Assembly (NCBI GenBank): GCA_040879025.1
Contig: JBBDLF010000040.1
Location: 1-64,000 of the forward strand
Direction: 5' to 3'
Source of the DNA: JBBDLF01 sp040879025
GTDB lineage: Bacteria; Pseudomonadota; Gammaproteobacteria; Pseudomonadales; Pseudohongiellaceae
DNA: 64,000 nt
Shown here: positions 52,589 through 59,926 of the stretch, piece by piece
How the letters are laid out: each line of letters opens with the position of its first letter
Numbering within the stretch: position 1 is the first letter of the stretch
The notes under the pieces: model-generated
What the model saw: only the letters and a program-made list of their open reading frames with translations
Database searches by the model: none
Told to the model about the DNA's origin: nothing
Program-made: the position numbers and the translations under genes

Positions 52589-53299
52589 GTGAATAATAAC
52601 GACAATACCGAAGAAGTGGTACCGGACATCGGCGTTATGCTGGTTGACGACCATGAACTGGTCAGGCGCGGCGTAGGACGCCTGCTGCGCGATGAAGCGG
52701 GATTTGCCGTGGTCGGGGAGGCCGAGTCCGGAGAAGAGGCGCTGCGCCAGTTGAAGGAGGTTATGCCTGATGTGATCCTGATGGACATACAGATGCCGGG
52801 CATGGGAGGCATTGAAGCCACCCGCAAGGTGCTGAGACTTTACCCGAAAATTCGTGTGGTTGCGCTTTCCTCCATTGATGTCGGCATGATCCCCACCCAG
52901 ATGCTGCAAGCCGGTGCCAGCGCCTTTATCACCAAAAGCGTCAGGCTGGCCGAACTGATCAAGGCAATACGCATGGTGCACCAGGGCCAGCGTTATCTCA
53001 CACAGAATGTGGCTACCCGAATCGCGCTGGACCCGTTCAACACCAAAGACAAAACCCTGTTCGAAAAGCTCTCCAGCCGGGAACTGCAAATCGCACTGAT
53101 GCTGACCGATGGCAACAAGGTAAGCGAAATATCCGCCGCCCTGTGCCTCAGTCCAAAAACGGTGTACAGCTACCGCTACCGCATCTTCGAAAAGCTGGGT
53201 ATCCGCAGTGACGTGGAACTCACTATCCTCGCGGTCCAACACGGTCTCAGCGAAGCCTCTGCCTCTCTGCTTGACTACCATAAACCAGCCTCCGCCTGA
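52589..53299 (+). CDS. uvrY: UvrY/GacA-type response regulator
   Basis: This 236-residue response regulator has a receiver domain (phospho-acceptor Asp66 in LMDIQMPG, acidic pair in VDDHE, Lys in FITKSVRL) and a C-terminal LuxR-type helix-turn-helix (LSSRELQIALMLTDG to LGIRSDVELT). Its place directly before uvrC identifies it as UvrY/GacA, partner of BarA/GacS, which activates Csr/Rsm small RNAs. GTG at 52589 is chosen as start, because the open frame from 52415 adds 58 residues without domain similarity. Confidence 0.9.
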   Translation: MNNNDNTEEVVPDIGVMLVDDHELVRRGVGRLLRDEAGFAVVGEAESGEEALRQLKEVMPDVILMDIQMPGMGGIEATRKVLRLYPKIRVVALSSIDVGMIPTQMLQAGASAFITKSVRLAELIKAIRMVHQGQRYLTQNVATRIALDPFNTKDKTLFEKLSSRELQIALMLTDGNKVSEISAALCLSPKTVYSYRYRIFEKLGIRSDVELTILAVQHGLSEASASLLDYHKPASA

Positions 53300-53340
53300 A
53301 GCCGGCGCATCGTGCCGCCGGTTTGAGGTAAAATGGCGGC

Positions 53341-55191
53341 ATGCCCGATAAAGCCGCCAACAAATCCTTCGACCATAAAGACTTCCTCGCCAATTTATCT
53401 TCCCGCCCCGGCGTTTACCGTATGCTGGACGCGGAGGGCCAGGTGCTTTACGTCGGTAAGGCTCGTAACCTCAAGGCCCGCGTCAGCAGTTATTTCCGTA
53501 ATGGCGGTCTGACCACCAAAACCCTGGCCATGGTCAACAAGATCGCCCAGGTTGAGGTGACCATCACTGCCAGTGAAACCGAGGCATTGCTGCTGGAACA
53601 AAGCCTGATCAAGGCCCACAGGCCTGTTTACAATATTCAGCTGCGGGACGATAAAAGCTATCCGTACATCCTGTTGACCGACCACGATCAGTATCCAAGG
53701 CTGGCCTTCTATCGGGGCAGCCGCCGCCGCAAGGGCACTCTGTTCGGACCGTATCCGAGTGCGGGTGCGACCCGTGAAACACTTCAACTATTACAGAAGG
53801 TATTCCGCGTAAGGCAATGTGAGGACAGCTATTTTCGTAATCGGTCCCGGCCCTGCCTGCAGTATCAGATAGACCGCTGTACAGGTCCGTGTGTCAAGCT
53901 GATTTCGCCGGAGGATTATGCGCGCGATGTGCGCTTTTCCGCCCTGTTCCTGCAAGGCAAGAGCGATACGCTGACGCGTGAATTGCAGGCATCCATGGAA
54001 AAAGCGGCCCAAACCCAGGAGTTCGAGAAGGCCGCCCGCATCCGTGACCAGATTCGCGATGTGCGCCGCATCCAGGAGCAGCAGTTTGTTGCCGGCCGGG
54101 CAGGGGACGCGGATATTCTGGCCGCCGCGACCGAGGGGAGCTATTGCTGTGTCCATATTATCTTCGTGCGCGCGGGCCGCATCATGGGAAGCAAAAATTA
54201 TTTCCCTAAATTCAAATTGTTAGAAGGTGAATCTGATCTTCTTTCTGCGTTCATAGCCCAGTTGTATCTGAAGGACAACAACGCGGTGAACATTCCCGCG
54301 GAGCTGATCGTGAGTCATCCCCTGCAGGAAACCGAAGAACTGAACGAGGCGCTCGGTTACTGCGCGAGCCACCGGGTGAAGGTGGCGTGGCGCGTACGCG
54401 GCCACCGTGCCAAATGGCTGGACCTGGCCCGCACCAATGCTGTTCAGGCGCTCGCCGCCTGGGTTGGCAGCCGCAAGAGCCAGCAGCAACGGCTGGATTT
54501 GCTGCAACAGGCGCTGGCCGTGGAGAATGCGCCGGCCCGTATTGAATGTTTTGATATCAGCCACACTTCGGGCCAGGAGACTGTAGCTTCCTGCGTGGTA
54601 TTCGACCGTAACGGCCCCATCAAGAGCGATTACCGCCGTTTCAATATCACCGGCATCACCGCGGCGGACGATTACGCTGCGATGAGCCAGGTGCTGGACC
54701 GTCGCTTTGCCCGACTGACCAGGGGTGAGGGCAAACTTCCGGATATTCTGTTGATCGACGGCGGCAAGGGCCAGGTCACCCAGGCCAGGGAAATACTGAC
54801 CAAATACGCACTCCCGGACATCATGCTGCTGGGTATTGCAAAGGGTATCAGCCGGCGGGCGGGGCAGGAGACCCTGCTGCTTGATGGCGGCGGCGCGACG
54901 CGTGAAATTCCGCTGGTGACTGACTCGCCGGCACTTCATCTGTTGCAACAAATACGGGACGAAGCTCACCGCTTCGCGATAACCGGCCACCGCCAGCGGC
55001 GCGGCAAAAGCCGCAAGCGGTCAGCGCTGGAACAGATTCCCGGCCTGGGTCCGAAACGTCGGCGCGAACTACTCAAACATTTTGGCGGTCTGCAGGAAGT
55101 ACAGCGCGCCAGTGAATCGGATCTGATGCGGGTGAGCGGGATCAGCAAAAAACTCGCGGAAACCGTTTATGCTCACCTGCATAGTGAGTAA
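53341..55191 (+). CDS. uvrC: Excinuclease ABC subunit C
   Basis: UvrC makes the dual incisions of nucleotide excision repair. The 616-residue protein has an N-terminal GIY-YIG nuclease (PGVYRMLDAEGQVLYVGKA), a Cys-rich CLQYQIDRCTGPCV region and a UVR motif (EFEKAARIRDQIRDVRRI, about 225-245). An RNase H-like nuclease (ECFDISHTSGQETVASCVVF) and C-terminal helix-hairpin-helix repeats (LEQIPGLGPKRRRELL) complete it. It lies 41 bases after uvrY and before pgsA, the conserved order. Confidence 0.97.
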   Translation: MPDKAANKSFDHKDFLANLSSRPGVYRMLDAEGQVLYVGKARNLKARVSSYFRNGGLTTKTLAMVNKIAQVEVTITASETEALLLEQSLIKAHRPVYNIQLRDDKSYPYILLTDHDQYPRLAFYRGSRRRKGTLFGPYPSAGATRETLQLLQKVFRVRQCEDSYFRNRSRPCLQYQIDRCTGPCVKLISPEDYARDVRFSALFLQGKSDTLTRELQASMEKAAQTQEFEKAARIRDQIRDVRRIQEQQFVAGRAGDADILAAATEGSYCCVHIIFVRAGRIMGSKNYFPKFKLLEGESDLLSAFIAQLYLKDNNAVNIPAELIVSHPLQETEELNEALGYCASHRVKVAWRVRGHRAKWLDLARTNAVQALAAWVGSRKSQQQRLDLLQQALAVENAPARIECFDISHTSGQETVASCVVFDRNGPIKSDYRRFNITGITAADDYAAMSQVLDRRFARLTRGEGKLPDILLIDGGKGQVTQAREILTKYALPDIMLLGIAKGISRRAGQETLLLDGGGATREIPLVTDSPALHLLQQIRDEAHRFAITGHRQRRGKSRKRSALEQIPGLGPKRRRELLKHFGGLQEVQRASESDLMRVSGISKKLAETVYAHLHSE

Positions 55192-55272
55192 AATGGCAGC
55201 GTTGCAGCGCTTGCCCTGGCGGCTCGGCAGCCACTCAATCCGCCTTTGCACAGACTTTGAGTAACCGCGCTA

Positions 55273-55836
55273 ATGAACTGGGCCAACCTGATCACTTACA
55301 GTCGTCTTGTCTGTATACCCATTATCATTGTTCTCTACCTGACTGAATTTCCCTGGCATTATCTGTGGGCGGCCGGTTTGTTCTCGCTCGCCAGCCTGAC
55401 CGACTGGGCTGATGGCTATGTGGCCCGTAACTTCAATCAGGCGAGCGAATACGGCGCCTTTCTGGACCCGGTCGCCGACAAGCTGCTGGTGGTAGTGGTG
55501 CTGGTCTTGCTGGTGGCCAATTACTCTACAGTCTGGTTTGTCTTGCCGGTGGGCGCTATCATAGCCAGGGAGATCATCGTGTCCGCCCTGCGCGAATGGA
55601 TGGCCCGACGAAACCAGCGCGATGTCGTCGCGGTGGCGTTTTCGGGCAAACTGAAAACCACCGTGCAGATGATTGCGATTATCGTGTTGCTGGCCAGCGA
55701 CCCCGACGGTTACCCCTTGTTCTGGATGAGCGGCTATGTGCTGATCTACCTCGCCGCCGGCCTCAGCCTGTACTCGATGTGGCATTATTTCAGCGCCGCG
55801 TGGAGCACGCTGTCCGGTGCCGACGAAAACGCGTGA
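55273..55836 (+). CDS. pgsA: Phosphatidylglycerophosphate synthase
   Basis: PgsA joins CDP-diacylglycerol and glycerol-3-phosphate in the inner membrane. The 187-residue protein has four to five helices and the CDP-alcohol phosphatidyltransferase signature DWADGYVAR ... GAFLDPVADK. It follows uvrC and precedes tRNA genes, as in E. coli. Confidence 0.95.
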   Translation: MNWANLITYSRLVCIPIIIVLYLTEFPWHYLWAAGLFSLASLTDWADGYVARNFNQASEYGAFLDPVADKLLVVVVLVLLVANYSTVWFVLPVGAIIAREIIVSALREWMARRNQRDVVAVAFSGKLKTTVQMIAIIVLLASDPDGYPLFWMSGYVLIYLAAGLSLYSMWHYFSAAWSTLSGADENA

Positions 55837-55873
55837 AAGCGCCCGGGGCCGTGGGTTGTAACTGTTTTATCGC

Positions 55874-55901
55874 TTGACTTCAAAGGCTTAGGCATTAGAA
55901 T
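55874..55901 (+). promoter_or_regulatory. Promoter of the tRNA cluster
   Basis: TTGACT (55874-55879) and TAGAAT (55896-55901) are 16 bases apart and are followed by a GC-rich discriminator (GGTCGCAC), typical of stringently controlled stable-RNA promoters. The first tRNA starts 112 bases downstream of the -10. Confidence 0.65.
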
Positions 55902-56012
55902 GGTCGCACTTTTCAGCGCACCGCCGGAATGACACAACACCCCCTGTGGTGTAGTGAGACCGTGGACAGAAACGGTGTATGAAAAGGGTGTCTGAAACAG
56001 ATGAAAGTTTAT

Positions 56013-56088
<76 letters not shown>

Positions 56089-56264
56089 AATTTCAGACCC
56101 GTCAACCCGGGAGACGTTCCGGGAAGAACCTCCACTGAATCAACGGGAGCAGGTCAGTCGACAAACGGCCTGGACCGTCAGGTTTTGGCAAACTCAACCC
56201 GGAACCGCAATCCCGGGCGACCACACGATTGAAGTGCTATTGTGCGGTCATAACAACCATAAAT

Positions 56265-56338
56265 GGCTGGGTGGCAGAGTGGTCATGCAGCGGACTGCAA
56301 CTCCGCGTACGCCGGTTCGATTCCGACCCCAGCCTCCA
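56265..56338 (+). tRNA. cysT: tRNA-Cys (GCA)
   Basis: This is a complete 74-base cloverleaf with acceptor GGCTGGG pairing CCCAGCC, discriminator U as expected for tRNA-Cys, and an encoded CCA. The anticodon GCA is at 56297-56299. It corresponds to cysT. Confidence 0.97.
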
Positions 56339-56416
56339 TTTACCGCATGATCATCCCGGGTCCCACCCTCCTGACAACCCACCCGGGAACAGCATCAGTC
56401 ACCCCTTCAACCCAAA

Positions 56417-56458
56417 GCCCGGGTGGCGAAATTGGTAGACGCAAGGGACTTAAAATCC
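56417..56458 (+). pseudogene. leuZ: 5' fragment of tRNA-Leu (UAA), truncated after the anticodon loop
   Basis: The fragment has the tRNA-Leu acceptor strand GCCCGGG, a full D-arm (GGCGAAATTGGTAGACGC) and the anticodon arm through GGGACTTAAAATCC. It then breaks into AT-rich sequence (GCGAGGATAAAAATAAAA). No 3' half able to pair with GCCCGGG was found downstream. By position it is the third tRNA of the glyW-cysT-leuZ cluster, so this is the native leuZ, now unable to fold. Confidence 0.88.
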
Positions 56459-56547
56459 GCGAGGATAAAAATAAAAATAAATAAAAACAATAAGTTATAT
56501 ACAGGCATTGGAGAAAGGTAGCAAATAAGTAGCAAGCAAAAAAATGC

Positions 56548-56635
56548 GCCCGAATGGTGAAATTGGTAGACACACAAGACTTAAAATCTTGGGACCGTTT
56601 AGGTCGTGCCGGTTCGATTCCGGCTTCGGGCACCA
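56548..56635 (+). tRNA. tRNA-Leu (UAA), complete, second copy
   Basis: This is an 88-base type II tRNA with acceptor GCCCGAA pairing TTCGGGC, discriminator A and an encoded CCA. The anticodon TAA is at 56582-56584, and a long variable arm (GGGACCGTTTAGGTC) is present. Its acceptor and anticodon stems differ from the truncated copy 89 bases upstream, so it is a separate gene and not the rejoined remainder. It is the only intact tRNA-Leu(UAA) in the window. Confidence 0.95.
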
Positions 56636-56872
56636 ATAAAATCAATGGGTTAAAGAATTTCTATCGAAGTATTTACTTTGCCAAATATAAATAGGAGCTA
56701 ATAAATAGCAGCGATCCAAGCTTTCCGCCAAGTTGCTGGTGATGTTTTGGGTTTCTCCCTGCATCCGCTTCACAGTTACACTGCAGCTATACTGGATGGT
56801 GACGAGGGCGGCAATTCAGAAACGCAATGCCATAACGATACTATCTATATCTCTAATTAACCGGTTCGGATT
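56636..56872. other. AT-rich junction after the tRNA cluster
   Basis: These 237 bases are AT-rich compared with the core genes, and no gene or integrase was recognised in them. They form the left edge of the accessory region and must contain the promoter of the ImmA/IrrE gene. Confidence 0.4.
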
Positions 56873-58075
56873 ATGCCAAAGAAGTCAGTCAAGGCACTGG
56901 TCAAGCGTGAGATATTAGTATGGGCACGCGAAAGTGCAGGATTCAATCTTGATGAGGTCGAGCGGTCGTCTGCCTTATCAAAAGTGCGAGACTGGGAAAG
57001 TGGTAATGCTAAGCCGACTATCAATCAGCTCAGGCTATTGGCAAAGAAGTATAAAAGGCCACTGGCAGTATTCTATCTTCAAGAACGCCCCACGGATTTC
57101 CAAGTAATTTCAGATTTCAGAAGGCTACCAGAGACAGATAGCCAGAGGGTTTCTCCTGCGTTGCATCTGCAAATTCGTGCGGCTCAGGAAAGGCGCGAAA
57201 TCGCTTTAGACCTACTCGCTGAGATGGGCGAAGACATTCCTCAAATCCCTCTGTCCGCTAGTTTAAATGATGATCCTGAAGAAGTGGGGGCGCGTGTACG
57301 GTCGTTGCTTCGGGTCACGGAAGCCGACCAGTACAGCTGGCGGAGCAACCGGGAAGCATTCAATGCTTGGAGGGCGCATATTGAGTTGCTGGGTGTCCTT
57401 GTCTTCCAGATGGATAATGTCCCGACAGGTGAAGCCTCAGGATTTGCTCTCTCCGAAATGCAGCTGCCTACCATTGCCGTAAACCGAAAAGATGTGCTGT
57501 CACGCAGGACGTTTTCACTGCTGCATGAGTTTGCGCATCTGCTTATGGCGGCAAGTGGAATCTCGGAATTCTATATCGACGTCGAACGATCGGCAGAAGC
57601 GCAACAAATAGAAGTCTGGTGCAATGCCGTGGCAGCCGCTGCCCTGATACCGGCCAAAATGTTCATGGGCGCTGATATCGTCAAAGACCATGATCGCGCT
57701 ACTGAAACGTGGTCGGACATTGAGATTTCTGAATTGGCTCATGCGTTCAATATGAGCAAGGTTTCTATTGTCCGCCGGTTGCTGACGCTACAGCTAACTT
57801 CACGGGGTTTCTATCAATTCAAGGAGGAACAATACGCAGAAGAATATGCGGACTACCTTATAAGGAAGAAAGCCGAAGATTCCAAGAAGGAATTTGGAGG
57901 CAAGAATATGACAAATGAGGCAATGAGCCTGCTTGGCAGGAATTTTGTCCGCATGGTGATCGAGCCCTATCGTGACCAGAAGATTACGCTAAGTGAAGCG
58001 TCCAGCTACTTGAACCTAAAGACACGGCATATTTCCAACGTCGAAAAAGCGCTCATGAGACCAACAATATCATGA
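56873..58075 (+). CDS. XRE-ImmA/IrrE family metalloprotease-like protein
   Basis: This 400-residue protein joins an N-terminal helix-turn-helix region (about residues 10-65, WARESAGFNLDEV and SALSKVRDWESG) to an ImmA/IrrE (DUF955) zinc peptidase domain. The zinc motif HEFAH is at 218-222, with the supporting VWCNAVAAAALIPA further on. Such proteins cleave or sequester repressors, or act as antitoxin-like partners. The gene overlaps a DUF4411 gene by 4 bases, a recognised pairing in toxin-antitoxin surveys. An in-frame ATG at 57908 preceded by GGAGG could also produce a 55-residue C-terminal protein. Confidence 0.88.
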   Translation: MPKKSVKALVKREILVWARESAGFNLDEVERSSALSKVRDWESGNAKPTINQLRLLAKKYKRPLAVFYLQERPTDFQVISDFRRLPETDSQRVSPALHLQIRAAQERREIALDLLAEMGEDIPQIPLSASLNDDPEEVGARVRSLLRVTEADQYSWRSNREAFNAWRAHIELLGVLVFQMDNVPTGEASGFALSEMQLPTIAVNRKDVLSRRTFSLLHEFAHLLMAASGISEFYIDVERSAEAQQIEVWCNAVAAAALIPAKMFMGADIVKDHDRATETWSDIEISELAHAFNMSKVSIVRRLLTLQLTSRGFYQFKEEQYAEEYADYLIRKKAEDSKKEFGGKNMTNEAMSLLGRNFVRMVIEPYRDQKITLSEASSYLNLKTRHISNVEKALMRPTIS

Positions 58076-58551
58076 GCACTGGAGACCGGTACTGCATTGA
58101 TACCAGCGCGCTTATTCATGCTTGGGTCCGCGCCTATCCAGAATGGAACTTCCCATCATTTTGGTCGAATGTGGATGACCTGATCGATGCAAACCGCCTG
58201 ACCTCCTCTGTGGAAGTCTTGGAGGAACTGAGAAAGAAGAACGATGAACTTGTCGAGTGGGCCAACGGTCGCGATCCAATGTTCCGGGATCTGGACGACG
58301 CTATTCAGGAAAGAGTGACAGAAATTCTTGGCACGTATCCCCGACTAGTTGATACCAGGAAAAACCGATCAATGGCTGATCCGTTTGTTGTTGCCTTGGC
58401 ATCTCTCTATGACCCCATGCTTATCGTCATCACCGAAGAAGGGGCCTCCGGTAAAATTGACAAGCCAAGGATGCCTGACGTCTGCAACGCAGAAGGGATA
58501 GACTGTATTTCGCTGGTCGAGCTCATTACCCGAGAAGGCTGGAGGATGTAA
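58072..58551 (+). CDS. DUF4411 (PIN-like) protein, probable toxin
   Basis: This 159-residue DUF4411 protein belongs to the PIN nuclease superfamily. The N-terminal strand carries the first acidic residue in YCIDTSALIHAW, and further acidic positions lie at VEVLEEL and MADPFVVALA. PIN domains cleave RNA, and DUF4411 proteins commonly pair with ImmA/IrrE genes as here. ATG overlaps the preceding stop (ATGA). Toxicity is inferred from family and context only. Confidence 0.85.
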   Translation: MSTGDRYCIDTSALIHAWVRAYPEWNFPSFWSNVDDLIDANRLTSSVEVLEELRKKNDELVEWANGRDPMFRDLDDAIQERVTEILGTYPRLVDTRKNRSMADPFVVALASLYDPMLIVITEEGASGKIDKPRMPDVCNAEGIDCISLVELITREGWRM

Positions 58552-58750
58552 AAAGCCGCCCGCCCCCCATGATGGATCGGACAGCACACGAACCCTTTAA
58601 CGAGCGCGGTGTTCCGGCACGGAGGCACCGGGGCAGGGGGGTGTAATCCTCCCATTTTACACGGCAGTCAAAAGTAGACTCAGGCTACCATGGCCGACTT
58701 AAGTAGCCCATTCATGCACTTGCTTGAGGCTGTCGAACAATTGTGGTGTA

Positions 58751-59080
58751 TCAGTTTCGGCGCTTTTTCTTGCCCCTGACAATCTCCGTTTCAAGCGCAC
58801 TCAGCTTGGGTTCCCAAAACCGGCGGAAACGGTCTAGCCATGCGTCGATCTCTTGCATGGGCTCGGTCTCAACTGCATAGATTCGACGCTGTCCGTAGAC
58901 CCGCACGCTGGCAAAACCACTTTCCCTCAGTACCTTGAGATGTTGGGAAACCGCGGCTTGGCTGATGCCGAACTCATGGTGGATCACCGTGACGATATCG
59001 CCGGAGCGGTGCTCGCTTTGCGCGAGCAGTTCCAGAATACGACGGCGCACCGGATCGCCGAGCACATCGAAGGCGTGCAT
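58751..59080 (-). CDS. ArsR family transcriptional regulator
   Basis: This 109-residue winged-helix ArsR/SmtB regulator begins HAFDVLGDPVRRRILELLAQSEHRSGDI, and the recognition helix is ISQAAVSQHLKVLRESG. No metal-binding Cys cluster is seen, so it belongs to the non-metal ArsR group that accompanies AHSA1/SRPBCC genes. Its start overlaps the SRPBCC stop by one base (TGATG). It likely represses its own operon. Confidence 0.9.
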   Translation of the reverse strand: MHAFDVLGDPVRRRILELLAQSEHRSGDIVTVIHHEFGISQAAVSQHLKVLRESGFASVRVYGQRRIYAVETEPMQEIDAWLDRFRRFWEPKLSALETEIVRGKKKRRN

Positions 59081-59718
59081 CAAGCATCCTCGACTGGGGC
59101 GCGGGTGTAGAATGCCGTGGTTCGCTTCGCGGCCACCTCCGCTTGCGCTGCATCGTCGCCGGAGGCGACCGCGGCCCGCTGCCAGTCCTCGCTGGCGCTG
59201 ATGATGTACGTCTTTCCTTCGGTTGAAGCGGAGAATGCCTCTTCATCGAGTGGATCGGCGCCGTCCAGAAGATAAAGCACCAGACCAAGCAGGGCCAGGT
59301 CCCAGCCAACACCGACCGCCCCGGGCCCGTATTTTTTCCAGTGATCGTCGACCGGGCAGATGTGGGAGAGTGTCAAGCGAGACTGTGATTCGCCTGCTGC
59401 GGCGACGCGTACTTCAATCCAGCTCACGCCGCCACCGTGCTCCCAGGTGGCCGATAGCAAGCGCGGCGGTACGCACTCCGTGATCGTGCCACCCGCGTTT
59501 CCCTTGAGCTGATAGTGTCCGCCGGGCCTCAAGTCGCCGCTGACGGCAAGAAACCAGCGCGGCAACCGCTCCGGGTTGGTAACGGCATCCCAAAGGTCAT
59601 CGGGAGTGGTGTCGTACATTCGCTCCAATGTAACCTTGCGTGCGGGTTTCCCCTCACGTTCGAGCTCTGCTACCGTTCTTGTGACGGCACCGAGATAAGC
59701 TGTGAAATCTGTGTGCAT
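59080..59718 (-). CDS. SRPBCC (AHSA1-like) domain protein
   Basis: This 212-residue protein has an SRPBCC/AHSA1 ligand-binding fold: KVTLERMYDTTPDDLWDAVTNPERLPRWF at the N terminus, GDLRPGGHYQL, then GGVSWIEVRV and LTLSHICPVDDHWKKYGPGAVGVGWDLAL. ArsR-AHSA1 gene pairs are frequent, but ligands are rarely known. ATG at 59718 is preferred because GGAG lies nine bases upstream; longer starts at 59727 or 59745 are possible. Confidence 0.88.
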   Translation of the reverse strand: MHTDFTAYLGAVTRTVAELEREGKPARKVTLERMYDTTPDDLWDAVTNPERLPRWFLAVSGDLRPGGHYQLKGNAGGTITECVPPRLLSATWEHGGGVSWIEVRVAAAGESQSRLTLSHICPVDDHWKKYGPGAVGVGWDLALLGLVLYLLDGADPLDEEAFSASTEGKTYIISASEDWQRAAVASGDDAAQAEVAAKRTTAFYTRAPVEDA

Positions 59719-59781
59719 GCTGTTCATCTCCGTTTGCTGTTGCACTGACGGTGGTTGTGAGAAATACGTTTAAAGGTTGAG

Positions 59782-59824
59782 CTTATATAAGTATAAATTT
59801 ATATAATTATAAACTTATATTATA
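59782..59824 (-). promoter_or_regulatory. AT-rich imperfect palindrome upstream of the SRPBCC-arsR operon
   Basis: A stretch of almost pure A and T contains mirrored ends TATAAG and CTTATA around TATAAATTTATATAATTATAAA. It lies about 65 bases upstream of the SRPBCC start, where the operon promoter and an ArsR operator would be expected. The assignment rests on position and symmetry. Confidence 0.45.
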
Positions 59825-59926
59825 GGTGGTAGCTTGTCAAACTGAAGGCGAGGCGTTGCAGAGTGTTGGCGTTCGGGCACCAGTTGAATCAAGTCGTTTA
59901 TGGCGACCGTCACAGATCCCACCGCG

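Noticed and set aside
56417..56635. Group I intron in tRNA-Leu(UAA), as in cyanobacteria
   Set aside because: The break lies after the anticodon loop, the interval is only 89 bases and the downstream copy is a whole tRNA with different stems, so splicing could not rebuild the first gene.
58552..58750. Possible insertion-sequence remnant (GC-rich run, then TGTAATCCTCCCATTTTACACG)
   Set aside because: The sequence looks like the end of a mobile element, but no transposase fragment, terminal inverted repeat pair or target duplication could be shown.
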